Origin: Conexibacter sp. SYSU D00693
Lineage (GTDB): Bacteria; Actinomycetota; Thermoleophilia; Solirubrobacterales; Solirubrobacteraceae
Length of the DNA stretch: 64,000 bases
Direction: 5' to 3'
Assembly (NCBI RefSeq): GCF_017084525.1
Contig: NZ_CP070950.1
Span: 2,232,001-2,296,000 of the forward strand
Shown: positions 23,495-33,022 of the stretch, one piece after another
Layout of the letters: each line of letters starts with the position of its first letter
How positions within the stretch are numbered: the stretch's first letter is position 1
Notes under the pieces: model-generated
What the model was told of the DNA's origin: nothing
What the model saw: only the letters and a program-made list of their open reading frames with translations
Database searches by the model: none
Program-made: the position numbers and the translations under genes

Positions 23495-24459
23495 CCCGGC
23501 GGGGCGTGCAGGTGGCCCCAGGCGAAGACGTGCTTGTAGGTGCCGCAGCCCTCGAAGAGCTCGACCTCCGCGATGGCCGGGTGGCCCGCCACGTCGGTCA
23601 TCACGAGGTCCAGCACGCGCTCGCGGGTCTGCGCCGCGGCGAAGGCGACGAAGTCGACGCTGCCGATCGTGCGGCTGATGAAGCCGAGCTCCGGGACGTC
23701 GAGCAGGACGTCGCGCGCCTCCTGCAGCCGGCCGGGTGCCGCGCGGACGGTGACGTAGCCGTGCGCGCCCAGGCCGAAGTGCTCGACGTCGCAGACGGCC
23801 TGGATGCGGATCGCGCCCTCGTCCTCGAGCCGGCGCAGGCGGCTGCGCACCGTCGACTCGCTGACGCCCAGCTGCGCGGCGATGCGGCGGTTGGAGAGCC
23901 GCGCGTCGTCCTGCAGCGCGGTGACCAGCGCGACGTCGAGGTCGTCGTGGTCGTCGGCGATCGCGGGCCGCGGGAGGTCGTGCTGGTGCAGGAAGGCCCG
24001 GCCGGACCAGCGCGTGTCGAACCGCGGCGTGTCGACCACCATCTCCGTGCGCGCCGCGCCGACGCCGCGGATGCTCATGAGCTGCTCGTGGACCTCGGCG
24101 AGCTCCGCGAGGTCGCGGGTCAGCACGTTGGCGACCACGCCGGCGCCGCCCGAGCAGACGTTCACGCCGGTGGTGGCCGCGACCTGCGAGACGTCGGCCG
24201 CGACGTCGTGCGGGGAGCGGTCACCGACGCGCACGAAGACGACCGACATGCACGGCAGGCCGAACGCCTCGGCGTGGGCCACGGCGACGATGCGCAGGAC
24301 GCCGTCGGCCGCGAGGCGGCGCAGGCGCGCGGCGACCGTGCCCTCGGTGACGCCGAGGTCGGCGGCCAGCGCGCGCGTGCTCGCCCGGCCGTCGGCGCGC
24401 AGCCGGACGATGAGCTCGTGGTCCAGGACGTCGAGGGTGCGGGCGGGGGTCGTGGCCAT
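23491..24459 (-). CDS. Tandem Lrp/AsnC-type regulator coupled to the mce operon
   Basis: 322 residues containing two complete Lrp/AsnC halves. HTH 1 is LDHELIVRLRADGRASTRALAADLGVTEGTVAARLRRLAADG with a RAM-like sensor to ~140. HTH 2 is LDVALVTALQDDARLSNRRIAAQLGVSESTVRSRLRRLEDEG at ~175 with a second sensor to the end (FAWGHLH). The ATG shares its A with the stop of the last mce gene (TGATG), so it is read from the mce mRNA. It may adjust the operon or a linked catabolic route to a lipid-derived metabolite. An upstream start at 24687 lies inside the mce gene and was rejected. Confidence 0.85.
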   Translation of the reverse strand: MATTPARTLDVLDHELIVRLRADGRASTRALAADLGVTEGTVAARLRRLAADGVLRIVAVAHAEAFGLPCMSVVFVRVGDRSPHDVAADVSQVAATTGVNVCSGGAGVVANVLTRDLAELAEVHEQLMSIRGVGAARTEMVVDTPRFDTRWSGRAFLHQHDLPRPAIADDHDDLDVALVTALQDDARLSNRRIAAQLGVSESTVRSRLRRLEDEGAIRIQAVCDVEHFGLGAHGYVTVRAAPGRLQEARDVLLDVPELGFISRTIGSVDFVAFAAAQTRERVLDLVMTDVAGHPAIAEVELFEGCGTYKHVFAWGHLHAPPG

Positions 24460-25874
24460 CAGGGCGCGGCGGGCTCCAGGTTGGGGTAGTAGGCCGACTT
24501 CCCGCGGAACTCCCAGGTGCCCTGCTCGTCGCAGCGCGGCGCGCCGGTCCCGATCGGCGGGAGGTAGAGCGGGTTGGCGAGGTTGCGGCAGTCGAAGGCC
24601 TGCACGAGGCCCTTGCCGGCCAGCGATCGCAGGCCCTGCGGCTTGAGGTACGGGTTGGCGCGGTTCGTCGGCAGCTTGCGGATCCACCCGCCGACGACCT
24701 CGTTCCAGACCGTCGGGATGCCGGTGCCGAAGCGGACGAGCTTGTCGTTCGGGCCGTAGGCGCGGCCGTTGAGCAGGGACGCCACGTTGCCGAGCACCGC
24801 GACGACCTCCTCCCGGTTCTCGTTGAGCAGCTGCACGAACGGGATGATCTGGCGCAGGGACGGGTGGACGCGATCGAGTGCGGGGCCCGCGGCGCGGGCG
24901 ATGCGCCCGACGTCGCCGAGCGTCCGCCGGCCCGTGTCGAGCACCGGCGGCAGGTCGCGGAACAGCCGCTCGAACGCCGGCGCGCGCGCCGTGACGTCGC
25001 GCAGCAGCGGCGCGACCCGCGGAGCCACGGGCTCGAGCGCGAGCGCCGCGCGGTTGAGGTCGCCGCTGGCCGCGTCGACCGCGCCCGACGTGCGCCGCAG
25101 GCTGGCGAGGAACGGCGGCAGGGCACGGACGGTCGCGCGCAGCTCGCGGTCGCGCGCCGCGGTCGTCGCGAGGACGCGGTCGGCCTGGGTGATCGCCGCG
25201 CGCACCGCACCCTGGCGGTCACCCGCCGCGTCGAAGACCTCGGCCGAGGAGGCGACGAGGCGCCGCAGCTGGCCCTCCTGGCGGTCGAGGGTGCGCAGGA
25301 GCTCCTGGGTGCCCCCCGCCGCGACGGCGCCGTCGCCGATTGCAGCGTTGAGGTCGGCGCCCCGGCCGCGCACCGCCTCGGCCAGGCCGGCGAAGAGGTC
25401 GCGGGCCGACTTGCGCGTCCGCGCGTCGAACGTCGACAGGACGTCGGAGAGCTGCTGGCTGGGCTGGACCTGGTCGGCGGCGAGCGTCGCGCCGTCCTGC
25501 AGGATCGGCGCATCGACCGGCCCGGGCGCGACCTCGAGGTAGGCCTCGCCCAGGAGGCTCTTGAGGCGGGCGATCGCCGTCGCGCCGGTGCGCAGCGGCG
25601 CGTAGGCGGCCTTGAGCTCGCCGGTCGCCCTGGCCCGGGACCCGTCGCGGCGCACCTCGGCGATCCGCCCGATGACGACGCCCGACATGCGCACGTCGGC
25701 GCCCGGCACGAGGCCGCCGCCCGAGGGCAGGACGACGGAGAAGCGGTAGCCCTTGGCCTCGAGCGGCGTCGGGCCGTCGTAGGCCCGCCACGCGAAGATC
25801 GACAGCAGCACGCACGCGAGCACGAAGAGCAGCGGCGCCACGAGCTGGCGGTAGGTGGGGGTCCGCGTCTGCAT
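24459..25874 (-). CDS. Mce-family protein, sixth in operon (MceF position)
   Basis: 471 residues. One N-terminal membrane anchor (LVAPLLFVLACVLLSIFAW) is followed by the MCE domain (residues ~40-120: YRFSVVLPSGGGLVPGADVRMSGVVIGRIAEVRRDG, GEAYLEVAPGPVDAPILQDGATL). A long alpha-helical barrel-forming region follows and a Cys-containing tail (CRNLANPLYLPPIG, RCDEQGTWEF). In characterised actinobacterial systems six different Mce chains build a hydrophobic tunnel that moves lipids to the YrbE permeases. The Cys in the anchor is not a convincing lipobox. It starts 3 bp after the fifth mce gene and its stop overlaps the AsnC-type gene. Confidence 0.88.
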   Translation of the reverse strand: MQTRTPTYRQLVAPLLFVLACVLLSIFAWRAYDGPTPLEAKGYRFSVVLPSGGGLVPGADVRMSGVVIGRIAEVRRDGSRARATGELKAAYAPLRTGATAIARLKSLLGEAYLEVAPGPVDAPILQDGATLAADQVQPSQQLSDVLSTFDARTRKSARDLFAGLAEAVRGRGADLNAAIGDGAVAAGGTQELLRTLDRQEGQLRRLVASSAEVFDAAGDRQGAVRAAITQADRVLATTAARDRELRATVRALPPFLASLRRTSGAVDAASGDLNRAALALEPVAPRVAPLLRDVTARAPAFERLFRDLPPVLDTGRRTLGDVGRIARAAGPALDRVHPSLRQIIPFVQLLNENREEVVAVLGNVASLLNGRAYGPNDKLVRFGTGIPTVWNEVVGGWIRKLPTNRANPYLKPQGLRSLAGKGLVQAFDCRNLANPLYLPPIGTGAPRCDEQGTWEFRGKSAYYPNLEPAAP

Positions 25875-25877
25875 CGC

Positions 25878-27161
25878 TCAGCCGCCGCCTTCCGGTTCCC
25901 GGCATGCGCTGGCGGCGCCGGTGAGCAGGCCGATGAGCTGTCCCGGCGCCGAGGCGGTCAACTGCGAGCAGCTCACGAGCGCCATCGCCGACCCGATGGG
26001 ACCGTGGGCGTCGCCGAGCGTGAACGCCGACCCGAAGTTGTGGAAGAAGTACGCGAGCCAGAAGAGGTTGCCCTCGTCGTTGCCTGGCGGGTTGTAGGCG
26101 AGCTCGTTGAGGATGTAGTTCGTCATCCGCGTGACGGTCGTCAGCGGCTGGGCCTGCTCGGCGAGCTTCGTGGCGGCGGGCGTGAGGTCGCGCACGAGCG
26201 GCTGGGCCTCGCGGACGAAGGGCCGGACCTGCGTGCGCAGCGCGCGCGAGGTCGCGGCGCCGAACGACGTCGCCGGCGACAGCGCCGCCGGCAGCGCGCG
26301 CAGCGAGGGCGTCAGTGCCCGGGTGGTCGGGGCGAGCCGGCGGGCGAACGCGGCCGTGTGGTCCAGCGAGGAGAGGGTGACCTGCAGCGTGCTCGGCAGC
26401 TCGTCGAGCGTGGCACCCAGCGCCCGGTCCTGCTCGGCGACGGCCGAGAGCGTGCGGTCGCCGGCCTGCACGAGCCGCGCGAGCTGGCGGTCGTCGCTCG
26501 CCGCCCGGGTCACGCGCGCGAGGTTGCTCACCAGCCGCGCCAGCTCCCGCCGGCGCCCGGCGACGGCGTCGGCCAGCTCGCCGGCCTGGCGCGCCGTCGG
26601 GCCGAGCGCCCGGAACATCAGGCGCAGGTTCAGCGCCCGGTCCCTGGTGCCGACCTGCAGCGAGCGCAGCAGCGTCTGCAGGTAGGCGCGCGTGTCGCCG
26701 TCGAGCGCCGACAGCAGCGTGGACAGCTCCGCGGGCGACGTGGTCGAGCCCTCGCCGATCACCGCCCCGTCGCGCAGAGCGGGCCGCGACGCCGTTCCCG
26801 GCGACAGCTCGACCTGCATGTCCTTGAGCGGCGTGATCGGCTCGAGCGTCGCGCGGGCGTCGTCGTGCACGCGCGGCAGCTCGTCGCGCTCGATCGCCAT
26901 CGTGACGACGGCGTTGCCGGCCTCGTCGACCTCGGACCTCGTCACGGCGCCCACCTTCACGCCGGCGACGTTCACCGGCTGGCCGAGGCCCCCGACGACC
27001 CCGTTGGCGTCCGTGAACTGCGCCTTGACCTCGTAGGTGTCACGCAGTGGCACCGGCCCGCGTTGCATGACGAAGAGGTAGGACAGCGCGGCCACGCCGG
27101 CGGCGGCGAGGGCCACGAAGCGCAGCAGGGCCGCCGCGTGCTGCCGACCGCCCGCGGTCAT
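25878..27161 (-). CDS. Mce-family protein, fifth in operon (MceE position)
   Basis: 427 residues. The membrane anchor is at ~15-32 (FVALAAAGVAALSYLFV). The MCE domain follows (VKAQFTDANGVVGGLGQPVNVAGVKVGAVTRSEV, ITPLKDMQVELSPGT), then a long helical region with TLLSALDGDTRAYLQTLL typical of Mce proteins. In mycobacteria the fifth Mce is often a lipoprotein; no lipobox Cys is present here. A C-terminal segment (NELAYNPPGNDEGNLFWLAYFFHNFGSAF) is Mce-typical. ATG overlaps the previous stop (ATGA). Confidence 0.88.
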   Translation of the reverse strand: MTAGGRQHAAALLRFVALAAAGVAALSYLFVMQRGPVPLRDTYEVKAQFTDANGVVGGLGQPVNVAGVKVGAVTRSEVDEAGNAVVTMAIERDELPRVHDDARATLEPITPLKDMQVELSPGTASRPALRDGAVIGEGSTTSPAELSTLLSALDGDTRAYLQTLLRSLQVGTRDRALNLRLMFRALGPTARQAGELADAVAGRRRELARLVSNLARVTRAASDDRQLARLVQAGDRTLSAVAEQDRALGATLDELPSTLQVTLSSLDHTAAFARRLAPTTRALTPSLRALPAALSPATSFGAATSRALRTQVRPFVREAQPLVRDLTPAATKLAEQAQPLTTVTRMTNYILNELAYNPPGNDEGNLFWLAYFFHNFGSAFTLGDAHGPIGSAMALVSCSQLTASAPGQLIGLLTGAASACREPEGGG

Positions 27162-28702
27162 CGTGTCGCCTCCACGGCCTGCTTGAGCAGCGTCTTGGGG
27201 CTGCGCAGCTGGCGCAGCAGCGCCTCGAGGCGGTCCTGGGTCATCCGCCGCGGCGTGGCCTTCCCCGCGTCGCGGAACGCCGCGGGAGCCCCGGGCCGGC
27301 GGCGCGCCCCGTAGTCCGGGAGCTGCTGGTCCTGGCAGGGGACGTCCGGACGCATCGCGGGGTAGACGCCGTAGCCCAGCCACGTCGGGTTCATGCCGAC
27401 GTCGCCGTCGGGCGACAGGCCCGACAGGCGCCCGAGCGGCCCCGACCCGGTGTTGATCCCGATCGCCTGCTCGCTCTCGGTGACGCCGAGGCGCAGCGTG
27501 CCGCCGTTGGCGTCGAAGGCCGACGCGGCGCCCGCGAGCGACGACGCCATCCACAGCGCCTCCTGCCAGACCGTCCCCCCGGTCGTCAGGTGGCCGTCCT
27601 GGATCTTGCCGTCGAGCGCCGGGACGACGGTGGACGTCAGGCAGCGGCCGATCGCCTCGACCTGCGGCAGGACGGCGCCGAGCCGGCGCTCGAGCACCGG
27701 CACCGCGCGGACCAGTGGCCCGGTGCGCTCGAGCAGCGCCGGCAGCTCGCCGGGCCGGGTGGCGCGGGTGACCTCGCGGGCGGCGCCGCCGAGCGCGGAG
27801 AGCGCGGGCGGGGCGGCGCGCAGCGCCGGGCGCAGCTCGCCCGCGAAGCGCGTGAGCGCGGGCAGCGCGGCGTCGATGTCGCGCAGGTCGCCCGGGGCGT
27901 CGGCCAGCGTCGCGGCGAAGCCCGCCAGCGTGCGGCGCAGCGCGGCGTCGCGCGAGGCCAGCGTCCGGCTCACCGTCGCGTAGTGGCGCACGAGCCCGTC
28001 GAGCGCGGCGGGGTCCTGCGCGAGCTGCCCGGTCACCTCGCCCGTGGTGCGCACGGCGCGGCGCAGGTCGCCCGGCCGCTCGCCGCGGGCGGCGCGCGCG
28101 GCGACGGCCATCGGCGGCAGCGCGCGCTCCAGCTCGCGCGCGGCGTCCTGGAGCTCGGCGTAGCCGGGTCGCGGCGCGCGCGGCGACGGCGGCGTGGTGC
28201 CCAGCCCGTCGCCGAGCTCGCGGATCGTGTCGGCCAGGGCGCTGCGCGCGGGCTGGTCGAAGGTGGAGATCGCCTGGTCGAGCTGCACCGCGACGCTCGT
28301 CTGCGCCCGCGGGATCGTGGCGCCCTCCTCGAGCTCGGGTCGGTCCGGGCTGCCGGGCGAGACGCGCACGTAGCTGTTGCCCTCGAGCGCGAGGCGGGGC
28401 TGCACCGCCAGCTCGGCGTCGGTGCGGATCGCCGGCTCGCGGTCGTCGATGCGCATCGTCACCTGGGACGTCGCGGGCGACGGCCCCGGGCCGATGGCCG
28501 TGACCTCGCCGACGCGCTGACCGCCGATGCGCACCTCCGAGCCCTCGCTCAGGGTCGCGGCCGTGGAGAAGACCGCCTGGACCTCGTGGTGGTCGGCGAA
28601 GGGGTTGTCCTTGGTGAACACCGCCACCGTGAAGGCGACGACGAGCAGGACGCCGATCGCGGCGGCGCGCAGCTCCCGGCGGCGGCTGCGGCGGCGGATC
28701 AC
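27158..28702 (-). CDS. Mce-family protein, fourth in operon (MceD position)
   Basis: 514 residues with GTG start in a GTGA overlap. A very basic N-terminus (MIRRRSRRRELR) precedes one membrane helix. The MCE domain has VQAVFSTAATLSEGSEVRIGGQRVGEVTAIGPG and LALEGNSYVRVSPGSPDRPEL. The helical part holds VQLDQAISTFDQPARSALADTIRELGDGLG. The tail has NPTWLGYGVYPAMRPDVPCQDQQLPDYG, a Cys-bearing motif near the C-terminus. It is predicted to sit in the cell envelope as one ring or rod subunit of the lipid importer. Confidence 0.88.
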   Translation of the reverse strand: MIRRRSRRRELRAAAIGVLLVVAFTVAVFTKDNPFADHHEVQAVFSTAATLSEGSEVRIGGQRVGEVTAIGPGPSPATSQVTMRIDDREPAIRTDAELAVQPRLALEGNSYVRVSPGSPDRPELEEGATIPRAQTSVAVQLDQAISTFDQPARSALADTIRELGDGLGTTPPSPRAPRPGYAELQDAARELERALPPMAVAARAARGERPGDLRRAVRTTGEVTGQLAQDPAALDGLVRHYATVSRTLASRDAALRRTLAGFAATLADAPGDLRDIDAALPALTRFAGELRPALRAAPPALSALGGAAREVTRATRPGELPALLERTGPLVRAVPVLERRLGAVLPQVEAIGRCLTSTVVPALDGKIQDGHLTTGGTVWQEALWMASSLAGAASAFDANGGTLRLGVTESEQAIGINTGSGPLGRLSGLSPDGDVGMNPTWLGYGVYPAMRPDVPCQDQQLPDYGARRRPGAPAAFRDAGKATPRRMTQDRLEALLRQLRSPKTLLKQAVEATR

Positions 28703-30141
28703 CGCGGCTCCTCCGCGAGCAGGCCGGCGGACCGGGCGCGCTCGACCACGGCGGGGTCGGGGTCGGTGTCCGACGTCGTGCGCGGCTGCAGCCCCTCGGG
28801 GTTCGTGCGGATCTGACGGCCGGTGAACGGCTCGTTGCCCGACTCGCACTCCTGGTCGCCGTTGCGCGCGTACTCGTTGCTGGCGAGGTTCGGCGCCGGC
28901 CTCGAGCTCTGCAGCGTCTCGCCCTCGGCCCCGAGGCTGGTCACCTCGATGTGGGCGATCGCCGGCCCGTCGCCGCTGCCGACGTCGCCGAACGTGCTGG
29001 CGAAGCCGGTGGCCCAGTTGGCCAGCGTGTTGCACGTCGCCTGCATCTGCGCCAGCAGGTCGAACAGCGGGGCGTTCGTGGCGAACAGCTCGGTCGCCTT
29101 GCGGATCGCGCCGTCGGTGCTCGGACGCCGCGAGAGGCGGCGCACGTCGCCAAGCGCGGTGCCCAGGCGCGGAGCGAACGGCCGGAACGCGGCGAGCGCC
29201 GGCCGGCCCGCGCGCAGCGTGCGGTCGGCCGCGCGCAGCGCGTCGTCGAGCAGCGGCGCGGCGGGCCGCAGGTCGGACAGGACGTCGGCCGTGGCGCGCA
29301 GCCCGGGCCGGGCGCGGCGCAGCGCGCGGGTCGTCGCCGCCTCGGCACCGGGCGCAGCGTCGAGCGTGGCCCGCAGCGCGCGGTCCTCGGCGGCCAGCGC
29401 GGTGAAGGTGCGTGCGCCGCCACGCACCATCGAGCCCAGCTGCGGCGCCGCGGCGGCGAACGCGGCGCTCGCGCGGTCGGCGCCCGCGACGAAGCCGTCG
29501 AGGTCGGTGGACGCCGCGGCGAGGCCGCGTGCGACGGAGCTCAGCGGCGGCAGGAGCGCGGCGAACGAGCGCAGCCCCTCGTTGAGGTCGTCGCCGCGCC
29601 CGGCGACCCCGGCGCTGGACTCGGCGAGGAAGCGGCGGACGTTGCGCGAGGTCGCGCGGTCGAAGACGTCGAGCAGGTCGGTGAGCTGCGTCGAGGGCCC
29701 GGCCTGCGCGAGGTCCAGGCGGCCGCCGTCGGCGACCGCTCCCCCGTCCTCGCCGGGCTCGAGGCGGACGTAGCTCGCGCCGAGGACCGAGCCGGTCTGC
29801 ACGCTCACGCGCGTGCTGTCGCGCAGCGGCTCGACGTCGCGGTCGAGCTGCAGGCGGACCTCGGCGTGGGGGCGCCGGCCCGAGGGCGCGACGGGCTCGA
29901 CCTCGAGGACCTGGCCGACGCGCAGGCCGCCGATGCGGACCTCGTCGGACGGGTTGAGCCGGCTGGCGTTCGGCACGGCGACGGTCAGCTCGTAGTGCGA
30001 CTGGCCGGGCAGGCCGGTCAGGGCGTCGTAGGAGACCTTGAAGATCGCCGCGGCGGCGAGCAGCGCGACCACGCCGACGAGGCCCGCGGTGCGCAGCGGA
30101 TCGCGGCGCCGGCGCCGGCCGGTGGTCGGGCGCGGCGTCAT
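28699..30141 (-). CDS. Mce-family protein, third in operon (MceC position)
   Basis: 480 residues from ATG 30141 (ATGA overlap). The N-terminus is basic with one membrane helix (TAGLVGVVALLAAAAIFKV). MCE domain: LTVAVPNASRLNPSDEVRIGGLRVGQVLEVEPV and VLGASYVRLEPGEDGGAV. The Mce helical block begins TQLTDLLDVFDRATSRNVRRFLAESSAGVAGRGDDLNEGL. The C-terminal third has LLAQMQATCNTLANWATGFASTFGDVGSGDG. Same envelope role as its neighbours. Confidence 0.88.
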   Translation of the reverse strand: MTPRPTTGRRRRRDPLRTAGLVGVVALLAAAAIFKVSYDALTGLPGQSHYELTVAVPNASRLNPSDEVRIGGLRVGQVLEVEPVAPSGRRPHAEVRLQLDRDVEPLRDSTRVSVQTGSVLGASYVRLEPGEDGGAVADGGRLDLAQAGPSTQLTDLLDVFDRATSRNVRRFLAESSAGVAGRGDDLNEGLRSFAALLPPLSSVARGLAAASTDLDGFVAGADRASAAFAAAAPQLGSMVRGGARTFTALAAEDRALRATLDAAPGAEAATTRALRRARPGLRATADVLSDLRPAAPLLDDALRAADRTLRAGRPALAAFRPFAPRLGTALGDVRRLSRRPSTDGAIRKATELFATNAPLFDLLAQMQATCNTLANWATGFASTFGDVGSGDGPAIAHIEVTSLGAEGETLQSSRPAPNLASNEYARNGDQECESGNEPFTGRQIRTNPEGLQPRTTSDTDPDPAVVERARSAGLLAEEPR

Positions 30142-31664
30142 GGGCCGAGGAGGAGGTCGAGGAGGCGGCGGACGCCGTCGCCCTTGGCGGCGTCGGGCTG
30201 CTTGGGCGGGGTGAGCAGCCCCTGGACGTCGTCGAGCGCCTTGCGCACGGCCTCGGGCAGGGCCTTGACCGGCTTCTCGGCCTTGCCGGGGAGCGGCTGG
30301 AGGTCGGGGAGCGCCGGCGTCGCCGGCTTGGAGGCCGCGGGGCGGCGTCCGGGCGCGGCCGGGCGCGGCCGGCGCTGGCGATTGGCGGGTCCGAGCAGCC
30401 GCTCGAGGGCGTCGCGCAGCACCTGGTGCGTCCGCCCCAGCTGGCCCGGGTCGTTGATCGGCACGCCGCCCGCCCTGTAGGTGGCGTCGCAGCCGCGGAT
30501 CGGCTGCGGCGTCGGGACGATGCACTGGATCTGGACGCCGGCGAAGAGCGTGATGACGTGCGAGACGCCGTTGTAGAGCGAGGCGAGGTTGGCCAGCGAG
30601 TACGGCACCCGCAGCAGCTGCTCGATCGCGCCCTGGTCGCGCGAGGAGACCTGGAGGCGCTTGACGTCGCGGATGACGGGCGTCACGTCGCCGAGGGCGT
30701 CGGCGCTGCGCGCGACCTTGCGCGCCGGGCGCACCGCCCGCCGGCCCTCCTTGGCCGCCGCCGCGACCTGCTGCACGGCGGGCGTGCCCTGGCGGGCGAA
30801 GCCCGGGAGGCTCGTCGTCACCCGCTCGAGCACCGGGGCGGCGGCCTCGAGGTCCCCGAGGAGCGGCTCGCCCGCCGCAGTGGCCCGGTCGACGCTGCGC
30901 AGGCCGGCGCGGACCTCGCGCAGCATGCCCGGCAGCTCGCGCACCGCCGTGCCGAGCTGCGCGCGCCGCGACGCCGTCGCCTCGGCGGTCGCCGCCGCCC
31001 CGCCGGCGAACCGGTCGACGGCGCGCTCGTCGGCGGCCAGCCCGTCGAGCACCTCGTCGGTCTGCGCGATCGCCCGGCGCAGCGCGTCGCGCTGGCCGTT
31101 GACCACCCGCAGGACCTCGGTCGTCCGGCTCAGCGCCGGGTTGCTGCGGCGCAGCAGGTCGTCGACGTCCTCGCCGCGCCCCGCGGTCGCGATCCCGAGC
31201 TCGTTGAGCAGTAGGCGCATGCGCTGCTCGGCCGGCGCCGCGAAGACGTCGAGGAGGTCCTGGATGGAGACGGGCGCCGTCGTCTGGGCGACGGGCACGG
31301 TCGGGGCGCCCGCGCTCGACGCCAGCCGCGAACCGGTCCGCTGCCCCGGGTCGCACTCGACGTAGTTCTCGCTGATCGGTCCCTCGGGGAGGATCCGGCA
31401 GCTCGCGTCGGCCCGGAACGGCAGGAAGCGCTCCTCGACGCGCAGCCGCATCCGGGCCTGGTTGTCGGCGGTGAGGCGGACGTCGTCGACGCGGCCGGCC
31501 CGCGCGCCGGCGATCTTCACCAGCTGGCCCTCCACCATGCCCTTGGCGGTGTCGAAGACGACGTCGACCCGGCCGGTGCCCGCGTCGCGCTGCTCGCGCG
31601 TGACGAGCACGGCGACGGCGACGACCGCCACGGCGATCGCGAGGACCCCGAGCCGGCGCCTCAT
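30138..31664 (-). CDS. Mce-family protein, second in operon (MceB position)
   Basis: 508 residues. A short signal-anchor (MRRRLGVLAIAVAVVAVAVLV) is followed by the MCE domain (VDVVFDTAKGMVEGQLVKIAGARAGRVDDVRLT; EGPISENYVECDPGQRTG with an extra Cys). The helical block has QDLLDVFAAPAEQRMRLLLNELG. It ends with a ~100-residue basic Pro/Ala/Lys-rich tail (RQRRPRPAAPGRR, KAEKPVKALPEAVRKAL) not usual in Mce proteins, possibly contacting peptidoglycan or surface polymers. It overlaps both neighbours by 4 bp. Confidence 0.88.
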   Translation of the reverse strand: MRRRLGVLAIAVAVVAVAVLVTREQRDAGTGRVDVVFDTAKGMVEGQLVKIAGARAGRVDDVRLTADNQARMRLRVEERFLPFRADASCRILPEGPISENYVECDPGQRTGSRLASSAGAPTVPVAQTTAPVSIQDLLDVFAAPAEQRMRLLLNELGIATAGRGEDVDDLLRRSNPALSRTTEVLRVVNGQRDALRRAIAQTDEVLDGLAADERAVDRFAGGAAATAEATASRRAQLGTAVRELPGMLREVRAGLRSVDRATAAGEPLLGDLEAAAPVLERVTTSLPGFARQGTPAVQQVAAAAKEGRRAVRPARKVARSADALGDVTPVIRDVKRLQVSSRDQGAIEQLLRVPYSLANLASLYNGVSHVITLFAGVQIQCIVPTPQPIRGCDATYRAGGVPINDPGQLGRTHQVLRDALERLLGPANRQRRPRPAAPGRRPAASKPATPALPDLQPLPGKAEKPVKALPEAVRKALDDVQGLLTPPKQPDAAKGDGVRRLLDLLLGP

Positions 31665-33022
31665 CCGCCGCTCCGGCGCCTCGGGGGCTCGTTGACCAGC
31701 AGCGGGATCGAGTGCGCGGGGTCGCAGAGCCCCTGGACCTCGATCGGGCTCGAGCCGTCCTTCGCGGGCGGCGCCGCGGCGCCCGGGCAGCGGCGCGTCA
31801 GACCCGTGCGCACGTCGGTGATGCCGGGGATCAGCGGCCCGTTGTTCAGGAGCTTCGCGAAGGCGCCGCCGATCGTCGTCTGCGGGTTCTGGATGAACTC
31901 GAGCCGCGCGTAGTGGCCCAGGCGCGTGTAGTTGCTCGCCGCGACGCCCGCCAGCCCGTTGACGATGCCCAGGACGAAGTCCGGCGCGTAGATGCGCAGG
32001 CCGCGGAAGATCGGCTCGAGGCCCTCCATCCCCTTGCCGGCCTGCTCGAGTGCCGGGACCGCCCGCTCGGCCAGCGGCTCGAGGCCCGCCAGCGTGCGGC
32101 GCACGCCGGGCAGCTGCGAGCGCAGCTCCTCGGCCACCGGGGCGCCCTGGCGCAGGGCCGGGCGCACGTCGCCGGCGAACCGGTCCAGCGCCTTGGCGGT
32201 GTCCGGGACGAGGCGCAGCGACGGGCGCAGCCGGTCGACCGCGGTGCGGGCGTGGTCGAGCGTCCGGCGACCCACGGCCAGCGACGGCGGCGCCTGGCGC
32301 AGCGTCGTGGCCAGGGCCTCGCGCTCGCCCGCGACCGCCGCCATCCACCGCGCCGAGCTGTCGATCGCGTCCTCGAGGTCGGTCCGGCGCCCGGCGATGC
32401 GGGTCGCGGCCACGTCGGCGGTGCGGATCAGCCGCGTGAGCTGCGCGCCGTCGGCGGCGAGGTCACCCGTCACCCCCGCCACCTCGCGGGCGGCCGGGGC
32501 GAAGCGCTCGAGCATCCGGTTGAAGGACCGCGCGCCCGAGCCGGCGTAGAGCTCGGCGGAGGTGCTCAGGAGCGCCTGGAGGTCGGCGCGCGTGCCGGCG
32601 TCGAACGTGTCGAGGAACGCGTCGAGGTCGACGATCCCGCCGGTCTGGCTCGCGGGCAGCGTCGCGCCGTCGTCCAGCGGGGGCGCGGAGCGCGACCCCG
32701 GCGACAGGTCGACGTAGCGGTTGGTGATCGTGGCGGCGCCGAGCGACCGGATCGTCGCCCGCGCGTCGCGGCGCAGCGGCACGACCTCGCCGCTGTCCAG
32801 CGCGACGGTCACGTCGGCCAGGCCGTCCTTCGTCAGCGCGATGCGCTCGACCTCCCCCACGTCGCGCCCGGCGACCTTGACCTGGCCGCCCTCGACGAGC
32901 AGGCCGGCGTTGGTGAAGCGCAGGTGCACGCGGTATGGGGCGTCGCCGGTGAGCAGCACGCCGGCCACCACGAGCGCGGTGACCGCGGCCAGCGCGGCGG
33001 CGAGGAGGCGCGGCGAGGTCAT
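31661..33022 (-). CDS. Mce-family protein, first in operon (MceA position)
   Basis: 453 residues, beginning MTSPRLLAAALAAVTALVVAGVL (membrane anchor). The MCE domain carries LRFTNAGLLVEGGQVKVAGRDVGEVERIALTKDG and the LGAATITNRYVDLSPGSRS loop. The helical region starts LDAFLDTFDAGTRADLQALLSTSAELYAGSG. It ends with a Cys pair (TRRCPGAAA, QGLCDPAHS) likely disulfide-linked. ATG overlaps the second permease stop by ATGA, giving the canonical yrbEA-yrbEB-mceA order. Confidence 0.9.
   Translation of the reverse strand: MTSPRLLAAALAAVTALVVAGVLLTGDAPYRVHLRFTNAGLLVEGGQVKVAGRDVGEVERIALTKDGLADVTVALDSGEVVPLRRDARATIRSLGAATITNRYVDLSPGSRSAPPLDDGATLPASQTGGIVDLDAFLDTFDAGTRADLQALLSTSAELYAGSGARSFNRMLERFAPAAREVAGVTGDLAADGAQLTRLIRTADVAATRIAGRRTDLEDAIDSSARWMAAVAGEREALATTLRQAPPSLAVGRRTLDHARTAVDRLRPSLRLVPDTAKALDRFAGDVRPALRQGAPVAEELRSQLPGVRRTLAGLEPLAERAVPALEQAGKGMEGLEPIFRGLRIYAPDFVLGIVNGLAGVAASNYTRLGHYARLEFIQNPQTTIGGAFAKLLNNGPLIPGITDVRTGLTRRCPGAAAPPAKDGSSPIEVQGLCDPAHSIPLLVNEPPRRRSGG

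Noticed and set aside
25800-25874. Cys in the membrane anchor of the sixth Mce protein as a lipobox
   Set aside because: The hydrophobic helix continues for ~8 residues after the Cys, unlike a true lipobox.
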